From Chryseobacterium gwangjuense (GTDB taxonomy: Bacteria; Bacteroidota; Bacteroidia; Flavobacteriales; Weeksellaceae): 64,000 bases of DNA. A program made the translations under genes and the position numbers. Below, piece by piece: positions 8,107 to 15,296 of this stretch. The number at the start of each line of letters is the position of its first letter. Position 1 is the first letter of the stretch. Below the pieces are notes generated by a model. It was given only the letters and a program-made list of their open reading frames with translations, had not been told where the DNA came from and did not search any database. The stretch spans positions 186,001 to 250,000 of the forward strand of contig NZ_JAJTNP010000002.1 of assembly GCF_021311115.1 (NCBI RefSeq), in the 5' to 3' direction.

Positions 8107-9633
8107 CTACCTTCTTCTTCCTCCCAATCCAAGCATTCCTAAAATAGCTTTAGCTCCTTCTCTCAGTAATGTATTGGTAAATGTTCTGCCTTGTCTGCTG
8201 TTCAGAACCTGCTCAAACATTCCCGGTTCTTCTTTTACCGGTTTTGTTTTTTGTGTTGGGGCTGCATTCTGTACCGCCTGTTCCATTCTGCTAGTTAACA
8301 TTTCATAAGCAGAGTCACTGTTTACAGGATTCTGATATTTAGCGACCAATGCCGAACTATTTGTCAGTTCAGAAATTTCTGCATCATTCAGGACATCCAT
8401 TCTCGATTCAGGTGAAATCAAATAGGTATGAATCAATGGTGTAGGAATCCCTTTTTCGTCCAAAGCAGTAACAAAAGCTTCTCCAATTCCTAAATTTTGG
8501 ATCAAAGTAGATGCATCATAAAACTCCGTTGTCGGATAGTTTTCAACTGCTTTTGTGATTTCCTTTTTATCTTTTGCTGTAAAGCCTCTCAAAGCATGCT
8601 GAATTTTTAATCCTAACTGAGAAAGAACCGCTTCCGGAACATCTCCGGGAATCTGGGTGATGAAATAAATTCCTACCCCTTTTGAACGAATCAATTTTAC
8701 CATAGTTTCAATTTGTGAAACCAATGCTTTTGAGGATTCATCAAAAATCAAATGCGCTTCGTCGATAAAAAGAACCAGTTTCGGTTTTCCGCTGTCTCCT
8801 TCTTCCGGGAACGTCATGTAAATTTCCGCAAAAAGCGAAAGCATAAAAGTAGAAAACAGCTGCGGTTTACTCTGAATATCTGCCACTCTTAAAATATTGA
8901 CAACTCCTTTTCCGTCTCTGGTTTCCAGTAAATCGTGAACATCAAAACTTAATTCCCCAAAGAAATCTGAAGCTCCCTGCTGCTCCAAAGCCACAATAGA
9001 TCTTAAAATAGCACCTAAAGAAGCTGAAGCGATTGAACCATAATTGGCAGCCAATTCTGCTTTACCTTGTGCATTATCCGTCACATACTGCAATACTTTT
9101 TTCAAATCATTAAGATCAATTAAAGGCAGTCCTTTATCGTCAGAATATTTGAAGACAATTGCCATGATGCTCTGCTGTGTTTCATTCAGTTGTAAGATTT
9201 TACTCAATAAAACCGGTCCGAATTCCGTAACCGTAGCTCTTAGCTTCACTCCTTTTTCTCCTGAAATCGTCATCAATTCTACAGGAAAAGCTTGCGGATT
9301 GTAAGGAAGCTGGGTTTTAGCATATCTTTCTTCGATGATCGGATTCATCGCTCCGGCTTCTGCAATTCCGGAAAAATCTCCTTTTATATCTAATACCAAA
9401 GAAGGAATTCCCTGATGAGAAAGTTGCTCGGCAAAAACCTGTAATGTTTTGGTTTTTCCTGTTCCCGTTGCTCCAGCAATCAGTCCGTGACGGTTGATTG
9501 TTTTCAGAGGAATGGTAACATTCACTTCAGGAACCACTTCTCCGCTCAACATTCCTTTTCCTAATATAATATGCTCTCCTTTCGGAGTATATCTTGCATT
9601 TTGTTCTTCAATAAATTGTGCTTTGTCTGCCAT
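8107..9633 (-). CDS. HerA-like ATPase of the DUF853 (YjgR) family
   Basis: This 508-aa cytoplasmic protein has Walker A GATGTGKT (54-61) and a Walker B strand LVLFIDEAH, with FITQIPGDVPEAVLSQLG as a sensor region. The DUF853 family is related to the HerA/FtsK translocases and is common across bacteria, but its substrate is not established. The C-terminus is basic (LGGRRR) and the region before it (about 440-475) is low in complexity, rich in Q, P and K. The gene stands alone, with 150 bases on one side and a 266-base spacer on the other. Length agrees with the family. Confidence 0.93.
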   Translation of the reverse strand: MADKAQFIEEQNARYTPKGEHIILGKGMLSGEVVPEVNVTIPLKTINRHGLIAGATGTGKTKTLQVFAEQLSHQGIPSLVLDIKGDFSGIAEAGAMNPIIEERYAKTQLPYNPQAFPVELMTISGEKGVKLRATVTEFGPVLLSKILQLNETQQSIMAIVFKYSDDKGLPLIDLNDLKKVLQYVTDNAQGKAELAANYGSIASASLGAILRSIVALEQQGASDFFGELSFDVHDLLETRDGKGVVNILRVADIQSKPQLFSTFMLSLFAEIYMTFPEEGDSGKPKLVLFIDEAHLIFDESSKALVSQIETMVKLIRSKGVGIYFITQIPGDVPEAVLSQLGLKIQHALRGFTAKDKKEITKAVENYPTTEFYDASTLIQNLGIGEAFVTALDEKGIPTPLIHTYLISPESRMDVLNDAEISELTNSSALVAKYQNPVNSDSAYEMLTSRMEQAVQNAAPTQKTKPVKEEPGMFEQVLNSRQGRTFTNTLLREGAKAILGMLGLGGRRR

Positions 9634-9807
9634 TTGATCTTTTTATCTTATAAATATAAAATTTTTTGGAAAACATTGAAGCATAGAATATGAATCATGA
9701 TTAATTTCAGTTCATCAATTTCAAAAAGCTTATTTTAGCAATAAAAATCTGATTATTCGAATTTTAAGAATAGAAAACAACACAAAAAAACAACTTTATA
9801 GATTTAT

Positions 9808-9821
9808 TCTATCGGGATAGA
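9808..9821. promoter_or_regulatory. 14-bp palindrome upstream of the persulfide dioxygenase-like gene
   Basis: TCTATC-GG-GATAGA is a perfect inverted repeat 79 bases before the ATG at 9900. It precedes a TTTTTG box at about 9829-9834 and GATTTTTG (one mismatch to TANNTTTG) near 9857-9864. Its position fits an operator, perhaps for a sulfur-responsive regulator, but no regulator gene is adjacent. Confidence 0.35.
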
Positions 9822-9899
9822 TTCTTTATTTTTGACAAGTATTAAAAAATAAACCCGATTTTTGTACTAAATAAACATTAAAGCTTTTACAATCAAATA

Positions 9900-11309
9900 A
9901 TGAAAGTTGAACAAATATATACAGGATGTCTCGCTCAAGGTGCATATTATATTGTATCTGAAAATGAAGCAGCAATTATTGATCCTTTGAGAGAGATAAA
10001 ACCTTATCTTGATCGTTTAGAAAAAGACGGCGTTACATTAAAATATATTTTTGAAACCCATTTCCACGCCGATTTTGTTTCGGGACATCTGGATTTAAGC
10101 AAAAAAACAGGGGCTTCCATCGTTTATGGTCCTACTGCACAACCTCAGTTTGAAACCATCATCGCAGAAGACAACCAGATTTTTGATATCGGGAAAGTAA
10201 AAATAAAAACCTTACATACTCCCGGTCATACGATGGAAAGTACAACGTACCTTCTGATTGACGAAAATGGTGTAGAAACTGCAATTTTTACAGGAGACAC
10301 CTTATTTTTAGGAGATGTCGGAAGACCTGATCTTGCTCAAAAAGCAGGAAGTGTTACTCAGGAAGATCTTGCCGGGATTTTATATGACAGTCTTCAAACG
10401 AAAATCATGCCTTTGGATGACAGCATTACAGTTTATCCGGCTCATGGTGCAGGTTCTGCATGTGGAAAAAATATGCAGAAAGAAACGGTTGATATTTTAG
10501 GAAATCAAAAAAGAACAAACTACGCTCTTAATCAGCCTGATAAAGAATCATTTATCAGAGAAGTTTTAGACGGATTAACTGCTCCACCTAAATATTTCGG
10601 AATGAACGTAGCCATGAACAAAGGAGGCTATCAAAGTTTTGAAACGGTAATGGATAAAGGATTAACTCCAATTTCTGTTGAAGATTTCGAAGCTTATGCA
10701 GAAGAAACGGGTGCGTTGATTTTAGACACCAGAGGAGCTGCAGACTTCCATAAAGGATTTGTTCCTAATTCTGTAAACATTGGTCTAAAAGGCGATTTTG
10801 CTCCTTGGGTAGGAACTTTAATTGTTGATGTAAAACACCCTATTTTATTGATAGCAGAAGCAGGAACTGAAGAAGAAGCGATCACAAGACTAAGCCGAGT
10901 TGGTTTCGATAATGTAGTAGGATATTTAAAAGGAGGTTTTGAAGCTTGGAAAAATACAGGAAAAGAGACCGATGAAGTGAAAAGAATTTCACCGACCGAA
11001 TTTGCAGAGCAATTCAAAGAAGATTCTAAAGTGATTGACGTAAGAAAACTGACAGAATATTCTGCAGAACATATTGACAATGCATATAATAAACCTTTAG
11101 ATACGATCAGCGATTGGGTAACTTCTGTTGATGATTCTGAACACTTCTTCTTACATTGTGCGGGAGGATACAGAAGCATGATTGCCGCAAGCATCCTTAA
11201 TTCTCACGGAATCAGAAACTTTACTGAAGTAGAAGGAGGTTTCAACGGCATTAAAAAAACAGAAAAACTTCCGACAACAGATTTTGTTTGTCAGTCGAAA
11301 ACTTTGTAA
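9900..11309 (+). CDS. Metallo-beta-lactamase-fold persulfide dioxygenase-like protein with two rhodanese domains
   Basis: The N-terminal 250 residues are an MBL-fold hydrolase of the persulfide dioxygenase type: THFHADFVSGH (53-63), HTPGHTMES, TGDTLFLGDVGRPD and YPAHGAGS give the iron-binding histidines and aspartate. Two rhodanese domains follow. The first (about 265-365) has LLIAEAGTEEE where the catalytic loop should be, without Cys, so it is probably inactive. The second (about 370-455) carries HCAGGYRS with Cys420 and should be active. Such fusions oxidise glutathione- or low-molecular-weight persulfide to sulfite and handle sulfane sulfur in the cytoplasm. A thioredoxin gene follows 10 bases later, which fits thiol/sulfide metabolism. 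A palindrome lies upstream. Length 469 aa is typical. Confidence 0.93.
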   Translation: MKVEQIYTGCLAQGAYYIVSENEAAIIDPLREIKPYLDRLEKDGVTLKYIFETHFHADFVSGHLDLSKKTGASIVYGPTAQPQFETIIAEDNQIFDIGKVKIKTLHTPGHTMESTTYLLIDENGVETAIFTGDTLFLGDVGRPDLAQKAGSVTQEDLAGILYDSLQTKIMPLDDSITVYPAHGAGSACGKNMQKETVDILGNQKRTNYALNQPDKESFIREVLDGLTAPPKYFGMNVAMNKGGYQSFETVMDKGLTPISVEDFEAYAEETGALILDTRGAADFHKGFVPNSVNIGLKGDFAPWVGTLIVDVKHPILLIAEAGTEEEAITRLSRVGFDNVVGYLKGGFEAWKNTGKETDEVKRISPTEFAEQFKEDSKVIDVRKLTEYSAEHIDNAYNKPLDTISDWVTSVDDSEHFFLHCAGGYRSMIAASILNSHGIRNFTEVEGGFNGIKKTEKLPTTDFVCQSKTL

Positions 11310-11319
11310 AAAATCAGCT

Positions 11320-11619
11320 ATGTCACAAAAATTCCAGGAAATTATAGATTCCGAAAGACCGGTTCTGATTGATTTTTTTGCAACGTGGTGTCAACCTTGC
11401 AAAGTACAGTCTTCGGTTTTAAATACGGTAAAAGAAAACATAGGCGAAGGAGCAAGAATCATCAAAGTAGATATTGACCAATATCCCGCTCTTGCAGCTC
11501 AATACGGAGTTCGCGGTGTTCCAACCTTAGCGATCTTCAAAAAAGGAGAAATGCTTTGGAAAGAAAGCGGCGTTCATGACGTCAATACATTGACCCAACT
11601 TTTAAAAGAATATGCTTAA
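11320..11619 (+). CDS. Thioredoxin
   Basis: The ATG at 11320 gives a 99-aa protein MSQKFQEIIDSERPVLIDFF with the active site ATWCQPCK (Cys24, Cys27). The usual WCGPC is changed to WCQPC, which alters the redox potential in studied thioredoxins but keeps the dithiol. The cis-Pro loop VRGVPTLAIF is present. The frame stays open 12 codons upstream into the previous gene, but the ATG at 11320, 10 bases after that gene's stop, is the natural start. Together with the persulfide dioxygenase-like gene it forms a two-gene operon closed by a strong terminator. The protein likely reduces persulfides or disulfides made there. Confidence 0.92.
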   Translation: MSQKFQEIIDSERPVLIDFFATWCQPCKVQSSVLNTVKENIGEGARIIKVDIDQYPALAAQYGVRGVPTLAIFKKGEMLWKESGVHDVNTLTQLLKEYA

Positions 11620-11646
11620 AACTGTGATTTTTCACAGTTTTTTTAT
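11618..11646 (+). terminator. Rho-independent terminator after the thioredoxin gene
   Basis: AAAACTGTGA, loop TTTT, TCACAGTTTT: a perfect 10-pair stem (11618-11641) followed by a T-rich tail. The 5' arm overlaps the stop codon at 11617-11619. Confidence 0.85.
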
Positions 11647-11683
11647 TTTTAATTACAGCAGATTCATACAGGTATTTAAGTGG

Positions 11684-11845
11684 TTTTTACGCGAAGTTTC
11701 ATTTTAATACTGATTAATATTAAGTGAGCCAAGAGGAATCAACAAGTTGATTTTAAAAAGCTTTCGTTTCAGCTTCGCACAGCAAATTTATTTGCCTTTG
11801 TTTTCTAAAATCAAAAGTTTAAATCATTAATTCTTTGCGTTTAAA
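11684..11845. repeat. 162-bp non-coding element, copy A, with inverted ends
   Basis: The left end TTTTTACGCGAAG (11684-11696) is the near inverse of the right end CTTTGCGTTTAAA (11833-11845). Inside are the palindrome AATCAAC-AA-GTTGATT (about 11737-11752) and GCAAATTTATTTGC. The element at 62396-62558 has the same length, ends and inner motifs in the same order, so this is a dispersed family, MITE-like in form. It fills the spacer between the convergent thioredoxin and nitrilase genes. No frame of useful length is seen in it. Confidence 0.7.
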
Positions 11846-11891
11846 TTTATTTTTAACTCAAAAAAGTATCTTTGAAATTATACGACAAGAA

Positions 11892-12644
11892 TTATAATTC
11901 AATCGAAAAAGAATCACGATCATTTAAAAACTGAAAATGATTTCTGAAGCTTTTCAATTCTTCCGCATCCAATTCCGCAGAAACAATATTTCCTTGTTTT
12001 TGGGAAATTTCTTTTCCGTCTGCGAAGAAGCAATGTGAGCTTTCCTGATAAAATAAATTATTTCCGTCTGTTCCAATTCTATTCAATCCAAAAACAAAAG
12101 ACAGGTTTTCAATAGCTCTGGCTTTCAGCAAATGTTCCCAGGCTCCTACTCTTTTTTCGGGCCAGTTGGCTACATATAAAACAGCATCATAATCATCATT
12201 ATTTCTGGCAAAAACAGGGAAACGAAGATCATAACAAACCTGCAATAGAATTCTGAAACCTTTGTAATTCACGATTACCCTTTCCTTTCCCGGAGTGTAT
12301 ACTTTATCTTCTCCTGAAAAAGAAAACAGATGTCTTTTATCATAGAACTCAACCTGAGAATCCGGCTGTACAAAATACATCCTGTTGTAAAATTTCCCAT
12401 TTTCTTCTACGGGAGCACTTCCACAGAACGCAGCATTTTTCTCCTTCGACATTTTTTTTAAAAACTCCAGAGATTCCTGATTTCTATCTGAAACCTCAGA
12501 AGCATCCATACAAAACCCTGTTGAAAACATTTCCGGAAGAAGAAATAAATCCGCTTCCTGATCTTGTAATTCTTTTTCTATGGATTGAAAATTTGCCGTT
12601 TTATTTTTCCAGATGATATCTAAATTCAGTCCTGTGATCTTCAT
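11892..12644 (-). CDS. Nitrilase-superfamily omega-amidase-like hydrolase
   Basis: The 250-aa cytoplasmic protein has the Glu-Lys-Cys triad of carbon-nitrogen hydrolases: Glu38 in LLPEMFSTGF, Lys103 in YDKRHLFSF and Cys137 in LQVCYDLRFPVF. The closest known group is the YafV/Nit2 branch, which hydrolyses alpha-ketoglutaramate and alpha-ketosuccinamate and so repairs the products of glutamine transaminases. Assignment to omega-amidase rests on the short length and the DLRFPVFARN context; other amides remain possible. The gene stands alone, convergent with the thioredoxin operon. Confidence 0.88.
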   Translation of the reverse strand: MKITGLNLDIIWKNKTANFQSIEKELQDQEADLFLLPEMFSTGFCMDASEVSDRNQESLEFLKKMSKEKNAAFCGSAPVEENGKFYNRMYFVQPDSQVEFYDKRHLFSFSGEDKVYTPGKERVIVNYKGFRILLQVCYDLRFPVFARNNDDYDAVLYVANWPEKRVGAWEHLLKARAIENLSFVFGLNRIGTDGNNLFYQESSHCFFADGKEISQKQGNIVSAELDAEELKSFRNHFQFLNDRDSFSIEL

Positions 12645-12746
12645 AAACTTTGTTAAAAAACTTCAATAAAAATACGATTTTCCAATGATTTCGGTTCTAT
12701 TTTTGATACGGATTGTTTTTAATACTACTATAAAATTGTAAAATTT

Positions 12747-13187
12747 ATGAAGAAATTGGTTTTTATGTTCGCACTGATCTTTGCGGGAGCTACTGCAAAT
12801 GCACAGGCGTGGAACGGGAAAGGAGATCAGAAAATCAACGCTGGATTAAGTGTTTGGGGATACGGAACAGGGGTTACCGGAACTTATGATTATGGTTTAA
12901 ATAATTTAATCTCCATAGGAGCCGGTTTGAACGGTTATTTCGACAATTATAAGGATAATGACAACGACAACAATGTTTTCATATTCGGAAGACTGAATTT
13001 TCATTTGAAAGATGCCTTACAGTTACCTGAAAAATTAGATATTTATCCGGGTGTAGATGTAGGAGTTCTGGGCAAAGATTTCGGAATCGGAGCTCATATT
13101 GGCGCAAGATACTTTTTCACCGAAAGAATCGGAGTTTTTGCAGAGATCGGAAACAATGGCAGTTTGGGAGTTTCCTTTAATTTGTAA
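12747..13187 (+). CDS. DUF6646-like outer-membrane beta-barrel protein
   Basis: A signal peptide (MKKLVFMFALIFAGATANAQ) leads a mature part of about 126 residues made of alternating aromatic and glycine strands: AGLSVWGYGTGVTGTYDYG, ISIGAGLNGYF, FIFGRLNFHL, and so on. It ends with a strand closing in Asn-Leu (SLGVSFNL). A loop near residue 70 is rich in Asp and Asn (DNDNDNN) and may bind calcium. It resembles the DUF6646 family found in Flavobacteriia. No enzymatic motif is visible. Likely a small barrel in the outer membrane; function unknown. Confidence 0.72.
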   Translation: MKKLVFMFALIFAGATANAQAWNGKGDQKINAGLSVWGYGTGVTGTYDYGLNNLISIGAGLNGYFDNYKDNDNDNNVFIFGRLNFHLKDALQLPEKLDIYPGVDVGVLGKDFGIGAHIGARYFFTERIGVFAEIGNNGSLGVSFNL

Positions 13188-13208
13188 AAAATCATCCTAT
13201 TATATGAC

Positions 13209-13236
13209 AAAGCTTCTCGTTTCGGGGAGCTTTTTT
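13209..13236 (+). terminator. Terminator after the beta-barrel gene
   Basis: AAAGCTTCTC, loop GTTTC, GGGGAGCTTT, with wobble pairs in the stem, then a run of T (13231-13236). It separates the barrel gene from the rseP promoter that starts inside the T run. Confidence 0.7.
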
Positions 13237-13237
13237 A

Positions 13238-13268
13238 TTTGGCATAGTTTTGATAATTGTTACCTTTG
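13238..13268 (+). promoter_or_regulatory. rseP promoter (TTTG-N19-TACCTTTG)
   Basis: TTTG at 13238-13241, a 19-base spacer, and TACCTTTG at 13261-13268 match the Bacteroidota primary-sigma consensus. Transcription would start near 13274, about 18 bases before the rseP ATG at 13292. Confidence 0.7.
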
Positions 13269-13291
13269 CAAACTAAACATAAAAAGCATTA

Positions 13292-14638
13292 ATGGAAATA
13301 GCAATCAAACTGTTTCAATTTATATTGAGCATTTCTATCTTGGTAATCCTTCACGAACTTGGGCATTTCTTACCCGCAAAATGGTTTAAGACCAAAGTTG
13401 AAAAATTCTATCTTTTCTTCGATCCATGGTTCTCTATCGCTAAGAAAAAAATCGGTGAAACAGAGTACGGTATCGGTTGGCTTCCTTTCGGTGGATATGT
13501 AAAAATTGCCGGAATGGTAGACGAAAGCATGGATACCGAGCAATTGAAACAACCTGCTCAACCTTGGGAATTCAGAGCAAAACCGGCTTGGCAGAGACTG
13601 ATTATCATGTTAGGAGGGGTTACTGTAAACTTTTTCCTGGCTTGGCTTATTTATGGATGTTTATCTTTCTTTAACGGGGAAACAACGTTTGACACAACGA
13701 AAGTTGACACGCCAATGCATTACACCAATGTTGCTAAAGCAATGGGCTTTAAGGATGGTGATAAAATCTTAAAAGTAGACGGAAAAACACAGAATAATTT
13801 AGATAAATTGTCTCTGGATATTTTATTAAGTGATCAGGTAACTGTTTTAAGAGACGGCAAAGAAACAACTTTCAATACAAATGATGACGGAAAAGCTCTT
13901 GCTTTTAAAGATGAAAACCCTAAAGGATTCCTTACTCCAAGATATGCTGCCGTAATTGATACAATCGTTAATCCTAAAACAGCAGAAGCAGGATTAAAAG
14001 TTGGTGATCAGGTAATTGCTGCAAACGGTCAGAAAATCAATTATTATGATGAGTTTCAGGCTGCCGTAGGAAAAAGCGCAGGAAAACCTATTAATATTGA
14101 AGTTCTTAGAAACGGAACTCCACAACCTTTGAGCATTCCTGTATCTAAAGAAGGAACGATCGGTATTGCCTCTTACAAGCAATTGGAGAAATATGCGAAT
14201 ACTCAGCATTTCACTTTTGGGCAATCTATCGGAAGAGGATTTACAAGAAGTATTGAAAGCTTAACGTATCAGGTAAAACAGTTCAAATTAATCTTCAACA
14301 AAAAAGTACAGGGATATAAGAAAGTAGGAGGACCTCTCGCTATTATTAAAAACATGCCTGTAAACCAATCAAAAGACGGAAGCGTTTCCATCAACTGGAC
14401 TGCTTTCTGGAGTTTTACGGCAATGTTTTCAGTTTGGTTGGCATTTTTGAACTTAATTCCAATCCCAGGATTAGATGGCGGACACGTTATTTTCACATTA
14501 TATGAAATGATTGTAGGGAAACCTGTTCCTCAAAAAGTATTGGAAAACGCACAGATGGTAGGGGTTATCTTCCTGTTAGGATTGATGTTACTGATTTTCG
14601 GAAGCGATATTTTCAAAGCCTTAACCGGAAGCTTATAA
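13292..14638 (+). CDS. rseP: Site-2 zinc metalloprotease RseP
   Basis: RseP-type proteases cut membrane-spanning substrates inside the bilayer, notably anti-sigma factors and leftover signal peptides. The 448-aa protein has the zinc motif HELGH (21-25) in the first helix, and the third ligand in NLIPIPGLDGGH (Asp395). Between them lie PDZ-like modules (about 130-290, with KAMGFKDGDKILKVDG and AGLKVGDQVIAANGQ). Four hydrophobic helices are expected. An N-terminal GWLPFGGYVKIAGM segment is typical. A consensus promoter lies directly upstream and two tRNA-Asn genes follow. Which anti-sigma factor it serves cannot be told here. Confidence 0.96.
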   Translation: MEIAIKLFQFILSISILVILHELGHFLPAKWFKTKVEKFYLFFDPWFSIAKKKIGETEYGIGWLPFGGYVKIAGMVDESMDTEQLKQPAQPWEFRAKPAWQRLIIMLGGVTVNFFLAWLIYGCLSFFNGETTFDTTKVDTPMHYTNVAKAMGFKDGDKILKVDGKTQNNLDKLSLDILLSDQVTVLRDGKETTFNTNDDGKALAFKDENPKGFLTPRYAAVIDTIVNPKTAEAGLKVGDQVIAANGQKINYYDEFQAAVGKSAGKPINIEVLRNGTPQPLSIPVSKEGTIGIASYKQLEKYANTQHFTFGQSIGRGFTRSIESLTYQVKQFKLIFNKKVQGYKKVGGPLAIIKNMPVNQSKDGSVSINWTAFWSFTAMFSVWLAFLNLIPIPGLDGGHVIFTLYEMIVGKPVPQKVLENAQMVGVIFLLGLMLLIFGSDIFKALTGSL

Positions 14639-14665
14639 TATTTTTTTAATTTTTTAATAAAAATA

Positions 14666-14697
14666 TTTGTAGGGTATAAATATTCGTCCTATATTTG
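14666..14697 (+). promoter_or_regulatory. Promoter of first tRNA-Asn
   Basis: TTTG (14666-14669), 20 bases, TATATTTG (14690-14697): full match to the Bacteroidota consensus. Start of transcription is expected near 14703, about 17 bases before the mature tRNA. Confidence 0.75.
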
Positions 14698-14719
14698 CAC
14701 CACTTAAAACAAAGGACAT

Positions 14720-14796
14720 TCCTCCTTAGCTCAGTTGGTTAGAGCATCTGACTGTTAATCAGAGGGTCGCTGGTTCGAGCCCAGCAGGAGGAGCCA
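14720..14796 (+). tRNA. tRNA-Asn (anticodon GTT), copy 1
   Basis: The 77-base sequence folds as a full cloverleaf. Acceptor TCCTCCT pairs with AGGAGGA (14786-14792), the D arm has AGCTCAGTTGGTTAGAGC, the anticodon loop CTGTTAA holds GTT at 14754-14756, and the T arm has GGTTCGAGCCC. The discriminator is G and the CCA end is encoded (14794-14796). An identical gene follows 282 bases downstream. Confidence 0.97.
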
Positions 14797-14828
14797 AAAA
14801 GACTTACAGAAATGTAGGTCTTTTTTTA
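14797..14828 (+). terminator. Terminator of tRNA-Asn copy 1
   Basis: AAAGACTTACA, loop GAAA, TGTAGGTCTTT with one G-T pair, followed by seven T. The same hairpin follows copy 2. Confidence 0.85.
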
Positions 14829-14947
14829 TGCTTATTTTTTAAAATCTTCATTAAACCTTTGCTTCAACTTAATGTATTGAAAAATAATTAAATAGCCTTT
14901 AAAACCCCATGAGTAAAGGAAATTTTTCAATATTTTTAAAATAAAAA

Positions 14948-14979
14948 TTTGTATAATATTAATATTCATATTATATTTG
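14948..14979 (+). promoter_or_regulatory. Promoter of second tRNA-Asn
   Basis: TTTG (14948-14951), 20 bases, TATATTTG (14972-14979). Same spacing as for copy 1, but the spacer sequence has diverged, so both promoter boxes have been kept while the DNA around them drifted. Confidence 0.75.
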
Positions 14980-15001
14980 CACCACTAAAACAAAGGAACA
15001 T

Positions 15002-15078
15002 TCCTCCTTAGCTCAGTTGGTTAGAGCATCTGACTGTTAATCAGAGGGTCGCTGGTTCGAGCCCAGCAGGAGGAGCCA
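15002..15078 (+). tRNA. tRNA-Asn (anticodon GTT), copy 2
   Basis: Identical over all 77 bases to copy 1, with anticodon GTT at 15036-15038 and encoded CCA at 15076-15078. It has its own promoter and terminator. Confidence 0.97.
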
Positions 15079-15110
15079 AAAAGACTTACAGAAATGTAGG
15101 TCTTTTTTTA
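15079..15110 (+). terminator. Terminator of tRNA-Asn copy 2
   Basis: Same hairpin as after copy 1 (AAGACTTACA / TGTAGGTCTT, loop GAAA) with a T run at 15103-15109. Confidence 0.85.
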
Positions 15111-15203
15111 TTCCCAAATTCTTTTTAAACTTTTCCCAAATCGTTATTTTATTTCATTGAAGAAACCTTCTATCTATCACAATATTAGTCGTGTTATTTT
15201 CGT

Positions 15204-15211
15204 TACCTTTG
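15204..15211 (+). promoter_or_regulatory. Putative -7 box for the DUF5686 gene
   Basis: TACCTTTG fits TANNTTTG and lies 93 bases before the chosen ATG at 15297. No clean TTTG is seen 19-21 bases upstream. Confidence 0.4.
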
Positions 15212-15296
15212 CAGTTTTACAAAACAATCGCAAAACCTTTTAAACACTTTGCAAAACAGCACAGTTTTTGATTATGCTAAATGCTTGAAGAAACGA

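Noticed and set aside
10694..11194. Long antisense frame (166 codons) inside the persulfide dioxygenase-like gene
   Set aside because: Opposes a well-conserved coding sequence and has the composition of a complement; no recognisable protein.
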